NCBI RefSeq assembly: GCF_021290965.1 | Contig: NZ_JAJOYT010000005.1 | Coordinates: 186,001 to 250,000, forward strand | DNA from: Rheinheimera faecalis | GTDB lineage: Bacteria; Pseudomonadota; Gammaproteobacteria; Enterobacterales; Alteromonadaceae | Direction: 5' to 3' | Length of the DNA stretch: 64,000 nucleotides | Shown: positions 24,027-33,174 of the stretch, in pieces | How positions within the stretch are numbered: position 1 is the first letter of the stretch | How the letters are laid out: each line of letters begins with the position of its first letter | Translations under genes and position numbers: made by a program | Notes under the pieces: generated by a model | The model's input: the letters and a program-made list of their open reading frames with translations, nothing else | Told to the model about the DNA's origin: nothing | Database searches by the model: none

Positions 24027-24098
24027 CGGCACGGCAAATAAACTCAACCTTTTCCCCTGTAAAACATCAAATCAACAATATAAGTAAAAGAGAAACTT

Positions 24099-25382
24099 AT
24101 GAACTCATGGGAATTTGTGGGCACCTTTTTGCTGCAACTGGCCGTTATTCTGGTCGCAGCGCAAGTCTTTGGTTATCTGGCTCGTTTTATAGGTCAGCCG
24201 AAAGTGGTTGGCGAAATGATCGCTGGTGTTGTACTAGGACCTTCATTATTTGGCCTGTTCTGGCCTGAAATACAACAACAAATATTCCCTGCCGACACTA
24301 TGCCTGTACTGTATTTTGGTGCTCAGCTTGGGGTGGGTTTGTATATGTTTTTAGTCGGGCTGGAGTTTAATACCAACTTGTTTAAACAGCAGGCCCGCAG
24401 TGCTATAGCTGTCTCTTTGGCTGGCATGTTAGTACCCTTTACCGTTGCTGCTTTGTTGTGTTTATGGCTGTTGGATATGCCGGGTTTATTTGCTGCCGAT
24501 ATTTCTTACGGCAATGCTGCGTTGTTTTTAGGTGCTGCTATAGCTATTACCGCTTTTCCTATGTTGGCCCGCATTATTTATGAAAGAGGTTTGTCCGGTA
24601 CTTCTTTAGGTGCTCTGGCTTTGGCTGCTGGTGCTATTGATGATGCTGCCGCATGGACTGTGATGGCCGTGGTACTGGCTAGTTTTGGTGGTGGTGCTTT
24701 GTTGGCGGTGAAAGCTGTAGTAGGTGGCGTAGCTTATGCCACCTTAATGTTTACCAAAGTCACTGGCTGGTTACAGCCTTTGGCTGATCGTATTGAAGCC
24801 AAAGGTGAAATGAGTTGGGGCCAGTTTGGTTTTCTGCTGGTGTTGTTTGCGATGTCTGCTTATTCGATGGAATGGGTCGGGCTTCATGCAGTCTTTGGTG
24901 GCTTTATTTTAGGCATCGCCATGCCACGGGGGGCCATAGTGGAACACTTACGTAAGCGCCTGGAGAAAATCACTATTTTTGTATTATTGCCGATGTTTTT
25001 CACTTACTCAGGCTTAAAAACCCAGCTGACTATTTTGGCGGATTGGGACGTGATGTCTGTGGCTTTAGTGATACTGGCAGCTTCAGTTTTTGCCAAAGGC
25101 ATAGCTTGCTGGGCTGCTGCCCGTTTAACCGGCAGTGACAACAGAACCGCTATGGCTGTTGGCGCTTTAATGAATGCCCGTGGCCTGATGGAGCTGATAA
25201 TCATCAATATAGCGCTGAAATTTGGCGTAATAGAACCTGCGTTGTTTTCTATTATGGTGCTGATGGCGATAGTCACTACACTAATGGCCACTCCACTGTT
25301 TGAGTTGGTGTATGGGCGGCATATGAAGCAGAAAGTTGTAGAGAAAAGTGCTGTATCAGCACAGGTTGTAAGTGAGAGCTAG
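24099..25382 (+). CDS. Monovalent cation:proton antiporter, CPA2 family
   Basis: 427 residues with about 12-13 transmembrane helices. IGQPKVVGEMIAGVVLGPSL at ~31-50 and FGAQLGVGLYMFLVGLEFN at ~78-97 are standard CPA2 signatures, and AAGAIDDAAAW near 177-187 carries the Asp pair used in ion exchange. It lacks the C-terminal TrkA-N domain of KefB/KefC, so it is a bare transporter module. Expected function: Na+ or K+ exchange for H+ across the inner membrane. An AAGAGA site precedes the start. Confidence 0.9.
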   Translation: MNSWEFVGTFLLQLAVILVAAQVFGYLARFIGQPKVVGEMIAGVVLGPSLFGLFWPEIQQQIFPADTMPVLYFGAQLGVGLYMFLVGLEFNTNLFKQQARSAIAVSLAGMLVPFTVAALLCLWLLDMPGLFAADISYGNAALFLGAAIAITAFPMLARIIYERGLSGTSLGALALAAGAIDDAAAWTVMAVVLASFGGGALLAVKAVVGGVAYATLMFTKVTGWLQPLADRIEAKGEMSWGQFGFLLVLFAMSAYSMEWVGLHAVFGGFILGIAMPRGAIVEHLRKRLEKITIFVLLPMFFTYSGLKTQLTILADWDVMSVALVILAASVFAKGIACWAAARLTGSDNRTAMAVGALMNARGLMELIIINIALKFGVIEPALFSIMVLMAIVTTLMATPLFELVYGRHMKQKVVEKSAVSAQVVSES

Positions 25383-25394
25383 TGTCATAAAAAT

Positions 25395-25430
25395 AATAAA
25401 GCGGACCATAGTCCGCTTTATTAAATAAAA
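25395..25430. terminator. Bidirectional terminator between antiporter and ilvH
   Basis: AATAAAGCGGAC pairs perfectly with GTCCGCTTTATT around a four-base CATA loop, between convergent genes, with A/T-rich flanks on both sides. Confidence 0.92.
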
Positions 25431-25442
25431 TAAAACCAGTTG

Positions 25443-25934
25443 TTACAAACTTAAAGTACGCTCACCGCGGGAAATACCAGAGACACCACTGCGCACTGTC
25501 TCCAGTATTTGGGTGCCGTTTAAGGCCTGAATAAAAGCTTCCAGTTTGTCTGAAGTGCCGACTACCTGAATGGTGTAGGTATTAGCTGTAATATCAATAA
25601 TCTGACCACGGAAAATGTCTGCGCAGCGTTTTACTTCTTCGCGTTGCTCTGCCGTGGTTTTGACTTTGACCATCATCAGTTCACGTTCGATATGAGCCGA
25701 CTCACTTAAATCAGCCAGTTTGACGACTTCAATCAGTTTATGCAGCTGCTTGGTGATTTGTTCTATCACCTGATCATCACCACGGGTCACCAGCGTCAGA
25801 CGCGAGATAGTCGGATCTTCTGTTGCCGCTACTGTGAGTGAATCAATGTTATAACCACGCTGGGCAAATAAACCTACTACGCGGGCTAAAGCGCCGGACT
25901 CGTTTTCCAGCAATACAGATAAAATATGCCGCAT
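25443..25934 (-). CDS. ilvH: Acetolactate synthase small (regulatory) subunit
   Basis: 163 residues. Begins MRHILSVLLENESGALARVVGLFAQRGYNIDSLTV, the ACT domain that binds valine for feedback inhibition, followed by the C-terminal ACT-like half (~80-160). Length and sequence match E. coli IlvH (163 residues). Its start follows the ilvI stop by one base (TAAGATG), so the two subunits are translationally coupled. Confidence 0.97.
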   Translation of the reverse strand: MRHILSVLLENESGALARVVGLFAQRGYNIDSLTVAATEDPTISRLTLVTRGDDQVIEQITKQLHKLIEVVKLADLSESAHIERELMMVKVKTTAEQREEVKRCADIFRGQIIDITANTYTIQVVGTSDKLEAFIQALNGTQILETVRSGVSGISRGERTLSL

Positions 25935-25935
25935 C

Positions 25936-27675
25936 TTAAGTCCGCTCCGTTTTGCTTAAAAACATTTCATTCATGGCGCCGCCAGGTATTTGCATTGGAT
26001 AAACATGCTCTGTTGGATCGACATGAATATCTAAAAACACCAGCTTGTCTTTGAGGGCAAAAGCGCGCTCTAACGCAGGCTCTAATTCTTCGGCTTTGGT
26101 GACACGAATACCCACATGGCCATAAGCTTCGGCGAGTTTCACAAAGTCAGGCAAGGAATCCATATAAGAGCTGGAGTAGCGACTGTCGTAATTCATATCC
26201 TGCCACTGTTTTACCATGCCTAAATAACCGTTATTCAGGTTAATAATTTTGACGCCAAGGCCATACTGTTTGCAGGTGGACAGCTCCTGAATATTCATTT
26301 GAATAGAGCCTTCGCCTGTCACGCAGACCACTTCAGCATCAGGGTAATGCAGCTTGACGCCCATAGCGGCCGGTAAACCAAAACCCATGGTGCCGAGGCC
26401 ACCTGAGTTGATCCAGCGATTCGGTTTATCAAACTTATAATACTGAGCAGCAAACATCTGATGCTGGCCTACGTCTGAGGTGACATAAGCATCGCCCTTG
26501 GTGTGACGGTGCACAGCTTCAATCACGGCCTGAGGTTTTAAATGCGACGGGCTTTGGTCATACCGGCCACCATGCACTTCACGCCATTGTTTGATTTGTT
26601 GCCACCACTGGCCTAAAGCTTCTTTATCCAATTCGCCTTTGTTTTTCTCCAGCTGATGCAGCATTTCCTGCAATACAGGCTTCACTAAACCGACAATAGG
26701 AATATGCGCATTGATGGTTTTAGAAATACTGGCCGGGTCAATATCGATATGAATAATGGTGGCGTTAGGGCAGAATTTTTTGGTGGCGTTAGTGACGCGA
26801 TCATCAAAACGCGCGCCTACCGCAAAAATCACATCGGCGTTATGCATCACCTGATTGGCTTCATAACTACCGTGCATGCCCAGCATGCCAATAAACTGTG
26901 GATCGGACGCAGGATAAGCGCCCAAGCCCATTAAAGTATTGGTGACCGGAATATTCAGCTTACGGGCCAGCACTGTCAGCTCTTCTGAAGCCTGACCTAA
27001 AATCACGCCGCCGCCGGCATAAAGCACAGGTTTTTTCGCCGCTAACAAAGTCGTCAGCGCTTTTTTAATCTGGCCCGGATGGCCTTTAGCGTTCGGGTTA
27101 TAAGAGCGCAGCTTGATATCTTTTGGATAGTCGTATGGGAATTTTTGGCTTGGAATCGTCATATCCTTTGGAATATCCAATACCACAGGACCTGGCCGGC
27201 CGCTTTGCGCTATATAAAAGGCTTTTTTGACTAAATACGGAATATCTTCGGGGCGACGCACCGACATATTGTGTTTCACAATAGGGCGGGAAATGCCCAG
27301 CATATCGGTTTCCTGAAAGGCATCGTCGCCAATCAGATGGCTCATCACCTGACCACAGATCACCACCATAGGAATTGAATCCATATAGGCAGTGGCTATG
27401 CCGGTAACAGCGTTAGTAGCACCAGGGCCAGAGGTGACGAGCACTACACCAGCTTTGCCGCTTGCTCTTGCGTAGGCGTCCGCCATATGGGTCGCGGCTT
27501 GCTCATGGCGGACCAGCACGTGTTTCACCTGATGCTGTTGAAACATCGCATCGTAAATGTGTAACACGGCACCGCCGGGGTAACCATAGACATACTCAAC
27601 GCCTTCGTCAGCTAAGGCGCGGATCAGCATGGCTCCACCAGACAGCAGTTCTGGTTGGGTGTTTTGGCTTGTCAT
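25936..27675 (-). CDS. ilvI: Acetolactate synthase large (catalytic) subunit
   Basis: 579 residues with the three ThDP-enzyme domains: Pyr ([26 protein letters not shown]; catalytic Glu in [11 protein letters not shown]), central FAD-binding (~190-335) and PP domain. The ThDP/Mg2+ motif reads [13 protein letters not shown]...NLNNGYLG, Glu standing where E. coli IlvI has GDG. It condenses two pyruvates (or pyruvate plus 2-oxobutyrate) in isoleucine/valine synthesis. The ending of the type MFLSKTERT matches IlvI. Co-transcribed with ilvH. I saw no leader peptide rich in Leu/Ile/Val upstream. Confidence 0.97.
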   Translation of the reverse strand: MTSQNTQPELLSGGAMLIRALADEGVEYVYGYPGGAVLHIYDAMFQQHQVKHVLVRHEQAATHMADAYARASGKAGVVLVTSGPGATNAVTGIATAYMDSIPMVVICGQVMSHLIGDDAFQETDMLGISRPIVKHNMSVRRPEDIPYLVKKAFYIAQSGRPGPVVLDIPKDMTIPSQKFPYDYPKDIKLRSYNPNAKGHPGQIKKALTTLLAAKKPVLYAGGGVILGQASEELTVLARKLNIPVTNTLMGLGAYPASDPQFIGMLGMHGSYEANQVMHNADVIFAVGARFDDRVTNATKKFCPNATIIHIDIDPASISKTINAHIPIVGLVKPVLQEMLHQLEKNKGELDKEALGQWWQQIKQWREVHGGRYDQSPSHLKPQAVIEAVHRHTKGDAYVTSDVGQHQMFAAQYYKFDKPNRWINSGGLGTMGFGLPAAMGVKLHYPDAEVVCVTGEGSIQMNIQELSTCKQYGLGVKIINLNNGYLGMVKQWQDMNYDSRYSSSYMDSLPDFVKLAEAYGHVGIRVTKAEELEPALERAFALKDKLVFLDIHVDPTEHVYPMQIPGGAMNEMFLSKTERT

Positions 27676-28292
27676 TGTTCAGGTCTCATAGTTTGCACGT
27701 GCGAACTTCAAGCCCTATTGCGGGCGCAATTGAGCTCAAAGCAAAAATCACTGCTCAGCTTGCGCAGAACAGCATAATTTCTTTTACGTGGACGGACAGA
27801 GTAAGGGGTCTGTCAAAACTATGTGCCTGTATACCTTGAGGTATGGATCCGACTCAGTGGTCGTTTTTATATTTTATTTAGCAGGCTTGATGGCTAATTT
27901 AAGGGAAGTAGCTTTGAAAGTCGACCGCTTTTTCTGGTCTGACCAAAAAAAGTCTCACTGCAGCAGCGCTCAGATGCATTGGTCTGGAGGCCGATTACTA
28001 TTGAAGACGGCGAACGCTAAATCCTCGGGAAATATGTGCACTCACATGTTGATAGTCACTTGATAGCTAATGGCTTAAACGACATTTAAAGCGGTTTCGC
28101 CGCTGGCGAGATACTTTCTTTTGCTTCGCCAAAAGAAAGTATCCAAAGAAAAGGCTAAACGCTTTTAAAGGCTGCATACGGTTATATGAACAATGCTCTC
28201 CCCGACTTGCAAATCTAAGGTCCCGGCCACATAGTGGTTCAAAGCATTCCATAAAACCGGAGCTGTCCGGTTTGAATAAAAATAGGTGAGTT
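27676..28292. other. Long divergent intergenic region, 617 bp
   Basis: Between ilvI (leftward) and the CnoX-like gene (rightward). It should hold both promoters; a TTGACA lies on the minus strand about 140 bp upstream of ilvI, without a clear -10. A small palindrome ATACCTTGAGGTAT is at about 27831-27844 and a strong hairpin at 28110-28143. A 91-codon frame on the plus strand (27788-28063) has no ribosome-binding site or recognisable protein character. I see no attenuator. Confidence 0.5.
28110..28143. repeat. Perfect 14-bp hairpin element (GATACTTTCTTTTG type)
   Basis: GATACTTTCTTTTG and CAAAAGAAAGTATC form a perfect stem around CTTCGC and are followed by CAAAGAAAAGGC. Very similar hairpins recur in intergenic DNA of many proteobacteria, as I remember it. 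It lies 150 bp before the CnoX-like gene. Confidence 0.75.
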
Positions 28293-29138
28293 GTGTCCGC
28301 TAATATCAAGCCCGTTACTATAGAAAATGTTCGTGAACTGTTAGAGCTGTCTTTTGCCCAGCCTGTGCTGTTTTATTTTTATTCAGAGCGCAGCCCGGCT
28401 TGCTTAAATTTAGGCCCTGTTTTGCAGCGTATTGCCCAAAATTATCCGGATGCGCTGACGCTGGCCGTGGTGGATTGTGATCAGGAACAGCAACTTGCAG
28501 CCCATTTTGGTGTGCGTTCAGTGCCTACAGTACTCTTTATTAAAGAAGGTCAGCCGGTGGATGGTTTTGCCGGTGAAGAACCTGAACAGGCTATTTTGCA
28601 GCGTTTAAGCGTATTCTTACCTAAGCCTGAAGATCAGTTGTTGCAGCAGGCCATGCCTTTGCTGGAGCAGCAAAACTGGACTGAAGCTTATCCATTGCTA
28701 AAACAAGCCAACGAACTGGCCGTTGATCGGGTCGATATCCTCTTACAACTGGCCTTGGTGCAAGTGGAGCTGGGTCAGTTAGAGGCTGCCGAAAAAGCAT
28801 TAGCGACTATATTGATGGCCGATCAGGATGCGCTGTATCAAAGTGTCAAAGCGCGTTTAGAGTTAGCGCAACAAGCGGCCGACAGCCCTGAAGTGAAAGC
28901 GCTGGAACAGGCTTTAGTCACAGACCCTGATAACAAAGAACTGCAACAACAGCTGGCCGTGCAGTACCATCAGGTGCAACGTTCTGCCGAGGCTTTGGCC
29001 TTGCTGTTTGAAATATTGAAGCAGGATCTGAACTTTGGCGAGGCGAAAAAGCTCTATCTGGATATTCTGGCCACTTTACCAAAAGGTGAGCCTTTAGCGT
29101 CCAGCTACAGACGTAAACTCTATAGCCTGTTGTATTAA
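28293..29138 (+). CDS. ybbN: CnoX/YbbN-like thioredoxin-fold TPR chaperone
   Basis: 281 residues starting at GTG with an AGGTGAG site. The thioredoxin domain (about 1-110) has S-P-A-C at 34-37 instead of the redox CxxC, like E. coli CnoX, whose motif is SxxC with only one Cys, and it keeps the cis-Pro loop VRSVPTVLF. The C-terminal ~170 residues are TPR-like helices (LLLQLALVQVELGQLEAAEKAL and further repeats). Family role: holdase that protects proteins from chlorine stress and passes them to GroEL/DnaK. It starts a run of three same-strand genes. Confidence 0.92.
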   Translation: MSANIKPVTIENVRELLELSFAQPVLFYFYSERSPACLNLGPVLQRIAQNYPDALTLAVVDCDQEQQLAAHFGVRSVPTVLFIKEGQPVDGFAGEEPEQAILQRLSVFLPKPEDQLLQQAMPLLEQQNWTEAYPLLKQANELAVDRVDILLQLALVQVELGQLEAAEKALATILMADQDALYQSVKARLELAQQAADSPEVKALEQALVTDPDNKELQQQLAVQYHQVQRSAEALALLFEILKQDLNFGEAKKLYLDILATLPKGEPLASSYRRKLYSLLY

Positions 29139-29161
29139 TTCCTGATTTGAAAGGATCCCCT

Positions 29162-30414
29162 ATGCTGCAAAAAACATGGACCAGCTTGTTGTTGCTGGTT
29201 CTGTGCTGTTGCTCAGCCCCTGGTTACAGCGCTGCTGTAGCTGAAAAAGTATTTGCCGATTACGCCGATGCTTTGTTGCAAATTAAAGTGCTGGAGCATG
29301 CTTCAGGCGCTAAGTCAGCCATAGGCAGTGGTTTTTTACTGGCCGAACCTAATCTGGTGGTGACCAACTACCATGTAGTGTCTGAAGCCGTGTTATTTCC
29401 GCAAAAATACCAGCTGGAGTTTCTGGCGCAAAATCAGCAAAAGGGCAAACTTGAGATAGTGGCTGTGGATGTGGTCAACGATTTGGCTTTGCTAAAAACC
29501 GACTATAAGGCAGCCAAGAGTTTTCAGTTGCAACAGCAGGCACCAGTGCAAGGGGCCGCAGTGTATTCGCTGGGAAATCCTCATGATTTAGGTTTAATAG
29601 TAGTGCCTGGTACCTACAACGGCCTGCAAAAACACAGCTTTTACCCTCGTATTCATTTTACCGGCGCTATTAACAGCGGCATGAGTGGTGGCCCTGCAGT
29701 AAATGAGGCGGGTGAGGTGATAGGTGTCAATGTGGCATCAGCCGGCAATGATTTGGGTTTTTAGTACCAGCAGCAGCCTTACAAAAGCTACTGGCGAAAC
29801 AGCCTGTGGCTGATATCAAACAAGATATTCATCAGCAACTGATCAGTAATCAACAGGCTATGTTTCGGCAAATTCTGCAGGCAGACTGGCAGCTGAAAAA
29901 CTTTGGTCCTGCCACAGTGCCGGACGAAATAGTGCCTTTTATTCGCAGCTGGGGCACGTCCAACGTGGAAAAAGACAAAGACGATGTCAAAAGAGTGAAT
30001 GCCTTTTGTAATCAGCCGGAAGAAATATTTTTGTCGTCAGAATTCAGCACAGGCCGCATTGAAATGCAGTTTGAATGGCTTCAGGCCAAAGACTTACACC
30101 CACTGCAGTTTTTCCGCCGTTATCAGCACAGCATTAATCAGATGAATGCCGACAACAGTGCGGGTGAAGAGGATGTGACTGCTTATTCCTGCCAGAATCA
30201 ACTGGTGAGTCCGGTGGAAGGTCAGCATGCCAAGGCAGTGTTTTGTTTAAGAGCCTATCGTAATTATCCGCAACTTTTTGATGTGGCTTATATTTCTGCT
30301 TCTTTAGACCATCAGCAACAAGGCGTGATCAGCCACTTCACCTTAGCAGGTGTTGATCAAAAAATGGCCTTAGAGTTCAGCCGCAAGTTTATTGGAGCTG
30401 TGGTATGGCAGTAA
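29162..30414 (+). pseudogene. Trypsin-like serine protease interrupted by a -1 frameshift
   Basis: The ATG has an AAAGGA site; an in-frame TTG five codons earlier is rejected. The first frame encodes 200 residues: signal peptide (cleavage about residue 23-25), then an S1C trypsin-like domain with complete triad His71 (NYHVV), Asp107 (NDLALL) and Ser175 (GMSGGP). It stops at TAG (29762-29764) exactly where related proteases continue as ..F-L-V-P-A... Reading resumes in the -1 frame (LVPAAALQ...) for 217 residues without another defect, up to a stop overlapping the FHA gene start. The slip point GGGTTTT is a candidate slippery heptamer. Rejoined, the product is 417 residues with no PDZ domain. 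Recent mutation, sequencing error and programmed frameshift cannot be told apart here. Confidence 0.8.
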
Positions 30415-31382
30415 TAGTCGAAGTACTGAATAAGCAGCAAAAAGTCACAGAACGGCATAAGTTTTTACAGCAACAAGTGCGCTTAGGCCGGGCTTTTGAT
30501 AACGATGTGATTTTGTTTAATAAACATGTTTGCCCTTATCACGCCAAGCTGCAACAGGACGAAGAAGGCCATTGGTGGCTGGAAGATTTAAGTTCAGTCA
30601 ATGGCAGTTTTGTTTTGGATCGAAAAGCTGTAGTGGCGAAAGAGCCGCTACGCTCTGGCGAAATCTGCTGGCTGGGTGAGCAGGCCTTGCGGTTGTATGA
30701 CGATGCACATCCTGTTGCTGAAACTATGCCTTTCAGTGTGGCAGCCCAGCGGTTACAGGCGATGGGGCATTGGGCTTTCATTCTGCTTTTTGCGTTGATA
30801 TTAGCGGCTGATCAGGTCATAGATATCTGGTTAACTTTACCAAAACAGCTGGATCATTTATGGACAGTGCGGTTGCTGGAATTACCAAAAACCTTGCTGA
30901 TGTTTTGTATCTGGCCCGCTATTCTGGCGCTCTGGAGTAGATTTAATCAGCAGGAAAGTCATTTTCTGCCTCAGTTAAGCCTGACCTATGCGGCGCTGGC
31001 AAGTAGTTCAGTCTGGGGCGCCTTTTGTTATTGGCTGGGTTTTAATCTGGATGGTTCTGCTGTTGCACAGCTGCTCGAAGTGCTTGGGTATAGTTTGATC
31101 TTAGCTGCTATGTTTAGTGGCAATTTATGGCTGGCGACTCACTGGTCCATCAAGGCTCAAACCTCTGTTGCTGTGGCTGTTGCTTTATTGGCTACCTCAG
31201 GCCAGTGGGCAGCTTTACTGACTCCTCCTTCGCCTTTTGATCGAAGCTTGCAGTACGATTCACGTTTATTACCTCTGCCTTTTTATCTGGGGCAAGGCAA
31301 AGATATGCAGCAGTACGAGCAGGACTTACAAAAGTTATTTGAGCAGGTTGAACAGAAGCGGCAGGACACTGAGCAAGATTAA
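30405..31382 (+). CDS. FHA-domain membrane protein
   Basis: 325 residues. An N-terminal FHA domain (about 1-95) shows LGRAFDNDVIL, CPYHAKL and DLSSVNGSFV, covering the Gly-Arg, Ser/His and Asn-Gly positions used to bind phospho-threonine peptides, with Cys-Pro-Tyr in place of the usual Ser before His. Four to five transmembrane helices follow (~122-260), then a ~60-residue tail ending in a charged helix. The first 10 bp overlap the end of the frameshifted protease gene, so the two are likely coupled. No Ser/Thr kinase gene is visible in the window. A terminator follows immediately. Confidence 0.85.
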   Translation: MAVIVEVLNKQQKVTERHKFLQQQVRLGRAFDNDVILFNKHVCPYHAKLQQDEEGHWWLEDLSSVNGSFVLDRKAVVAKEPLRSGEICWLGEQALRLYDDAHPVAETMPFSVAAQRLQAMGHWAFILLFALILAADQVIDIWLTLPKQLDHLWTVRLLELPKTLLMFCIWPAILALWSRFNQQESHFLPQLSLTYAALASSSVWGAFCYWLGFNLDGSAVAQLLEVLGYSLILAAMFSGNLWLATHWSIKAQTSVAVAVALLATSGQWAALLTPPSPFDRSLQYDSRLLPLPFYLGQGKDMQQYEQDLQKLFEQVEQKRQDTEQD

Positions 31383-31406
31383 CAAAGGGCCGAAGGGCCC
31401 TTTGTT
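31381..31406. terminator. Bidirectional terminator after the FHA gene
   Basis: AACAAAGGGCC pairs with GGCCCTTTGTT around GAAG, overlapping the stop codon of the FHA gene, and it also serves the convergent receiver gene. Confidence 0.9.
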
Positions 31407-31413
31407 ATTTAGC

Positions 31414-31797
31414 TTATTGCAGTTTCTGCCAGATTTCGCGAATTTGATCCGACAAAGTCATAGGGTCAAAAGGTTTCACCACTACATCGGCAGCGCCTAA
31501 GGCTTTGTAAGATTCAATTTCATTAGCCTGCACTTTAGCTGTCATAAACACCACAGGAATGGCGCTTAAGTCAAAATCCGACTGCATTTTTTTTAAGGTA
31601 CTGGGACCGTCCATACCTGGCATCATCACATCCAGTAAAATCAGTTGAGGTTGAAAAGCGTGAAAACCTTTTAAAGCCTCTTCACCGCCACTACAGGTTT
31701 CGACGGTAAAACCACCTACTACTTCTAATGCGACTTTAGCCACGGCCTGAATGGATGGATCGTCTTCCACATGCATAATACGTTTGAGTTCTGTCAC
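31414..31797 (-). CDS. Single-domain response regulator (receiver only)
   Basis: 127 residues, all receiver domain: Asp12/Asp13 acidic pocket, Asp56 phospho-acceptor (LLDVMMPGMDG), Thr of VFMTAK and Lys of VVKPFDP. The start is GTG; an ATG at residue 8 would remove the first strand. Without an output domain it must act by protein contact (CheY- or phosphorelay-like). No kinase is adjacent; the MHYT hybrid kinase 22 kb away has its own regulator. It converges with the FHA gene. Confidence 0.92.
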   Translation of the reverse strand: MTELKRIMHVEDDPSIQAVAKVALEVVGGFTVETCSGGEEALKGFHAFQPQLILLDVMMPGMDGPSTLKKMQSDFDLSAIPVVFMTAKVQANEIESYKALGAADVVVKPFDPMTLSDQIREIWQKLQ

Positions 31798-31977
31798 CTG
31801 AATGTCTCTTTGTTCGGGTCATGATCTATGCGATTGAGTGTGCATTATTTTTAGCCTTGATGCCAGTTGAAGTCTGATCATGCTAAACAAAAAACTAAGG
31901 GACAGCCAAAACCGCTTTTGTAGTTTGCAGTGGTATAGTAGCGACACATTTTCTAGTTACAGATATTTTATCCGCTT

Positions 31978-33174
31978 ATGCCCCAGCTTCTGTCTGAACA
32001 GTTTTTACACTTGGATTTGTTGCTCACTCAGTACCAGCAGTTCTGGCGCTTCAGCCCTTTTCATTTCACTGTTTTGCCCTGGGCTGATACAACAATAGGC
32101 CAGAATTTACTGCAGATCAGCGCTGCAGAAATAGAACGACTGGATCAGGATGAAGTGCATCGGCGCAGCTATTTTTCTGAATTTTTTCCTGAGCTAAATC
32201 AGTTCAGTCCTTTTGACCTTGCAACACCTGACAGCAAAAAAACAACGCAAACCGAACTGCCATTCTGGTTTAGCCGTGATATTAAAGGCCGTAAACTAGA
32301 ACAAATTCAGGCTTTTGCGACAGAGATGCAACAAAGCGATTTGCCTGTACTGGAATGGTGTGCCGGCAAAGGTCATTTAGGACGCTGGCTCTGTTTTAGT
32401 CAGCAGCGAGAGGTATGCAGCCTGGAATGGCAAGAGGCACTTTGTGTGGAGGGCCAACAACAGGCAAAGAAACTGCAGCTGGCACAGCATTTTATTCAGG
32501 CGGATGTGTTATCTGAAAGTACTTCAAAGCACTTCAACACAGCGCAGCAGGTTGTGGCTTTGCATGCCTGTGGTGATTTGCATATCCGCTTGCTACAACT
32601 GGCAAGCCGTGTCGGCACAAAGCAACTGGACATAGTGCCTTGTTGTTATCATTTAATTGCCACTGAGCAGTATCTGGCGTTATCGACGCAAGCGCAGCAA
32701 AGTACTTTGGGCCAGTTAAGCCGTGACGAGCTCAAGCTGGCAGTGCAGGCTCAGGTCACAGCAGGAGATCGGGTGACACGCTTGCGTCACATCGAAGTGA
32801 TGTGGCGTCTGGCCTATCAGGAGTTGTATCAGGACTTGCAAAGTCAAACGCACTACCGACCTTTGTCTTCAGTACCTAAACATTGGTTTAGTGGTGAGTT
32901 CAGTGCTTTTGCAAACTGGGCCGCAGAGCAACATCAATGGCAAATTCCGGCTGATACAGACTGGGACCATTATCTGCAACTCGGGCAACAACGGCATCTG
33001 TTAGTACAAAAAATGCAGCTGGTGCGATCCTTGTTCCGTCCTTTATTGGAACAATGGTTGGTGCTGGACAGAGCCTTGTTTTTGCAACAACAAGGCTATC
33101 AGGTGCAGGTTAAGCAATTCTGCGACTATCAACTGACCCCTCGTAATCTGATGATTAGCGCCAGCAAAAGTTAA
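31978..33174 (+). CDS. SAM-dependent methyltransferase, Methyltransf_32-like
   Basis: 398 residues. The SAM-binding part begins with LEWCAGKGHLGRWLC (about 125-139), followed by SLEWQ as the acidic strand-2 motif, LHACGDL (195-201) and DIVPCCYH (~218-225). These are typical of the GSTCD/METTL25-type Methyltransf_32 family, whose bacterial members are uncharacterised. The N-terminal ~100 residues and C-terminal ~150 are family-specific. No ribosome-binding site is obvious. It overlaps the convergent mechanosensitive channel gene by 4 bp. Confidence 0.85.
   Translation: MPQLLSEQFLHLDLLLTQYQQFWRFSPFHFTVLPWADTTIGQNLLQISAAEIERLDQDEVHRRSYFSEFFPELNQFSPFDLATPDSKKTTQTELPFWFSRDIKGRKLEQIQAFATEMQQSDLPVLEWCAGKGHLGRWLCFSQQREVCSLEWQEALCVEGQQQAKKLQLAQHFIQADVLSESTSKHFNTAQQVVALHACGDLHIRLLQLASRVGTKQLDIVPCCYHLIATEQYLALSTQAQQSTLGQLSRDELKLAVQAQVTAGDRVTRLRHIEVMWRLAYQELYQDLQSQTHYRPLSSVPKHWFSGEFSAFANWAAEQHQWQIPADTDWDHYLQLGQQRHLLVQKMQLVRSLFRPLLEQWLVLDRALFLQQQGYQVQVKQFCDYQLTPRNLMISASKS

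Noticed and set aside
27676-27850. Leader-peptide attenuator upstream of ilvI
   Set aside because: The only short frame near the start encodes a few residues without Leu/Ile/Val runs, and no terminator/antiterminator pair is visible.
27788-28063. A 91-codon plus-strand frame between ilvI and the CnoX-like gene
   Set aside because: No ribosome-binding site, odd composition (many Cys, Trp and His without pattern) and no recognisable domain; treated as non-coding.
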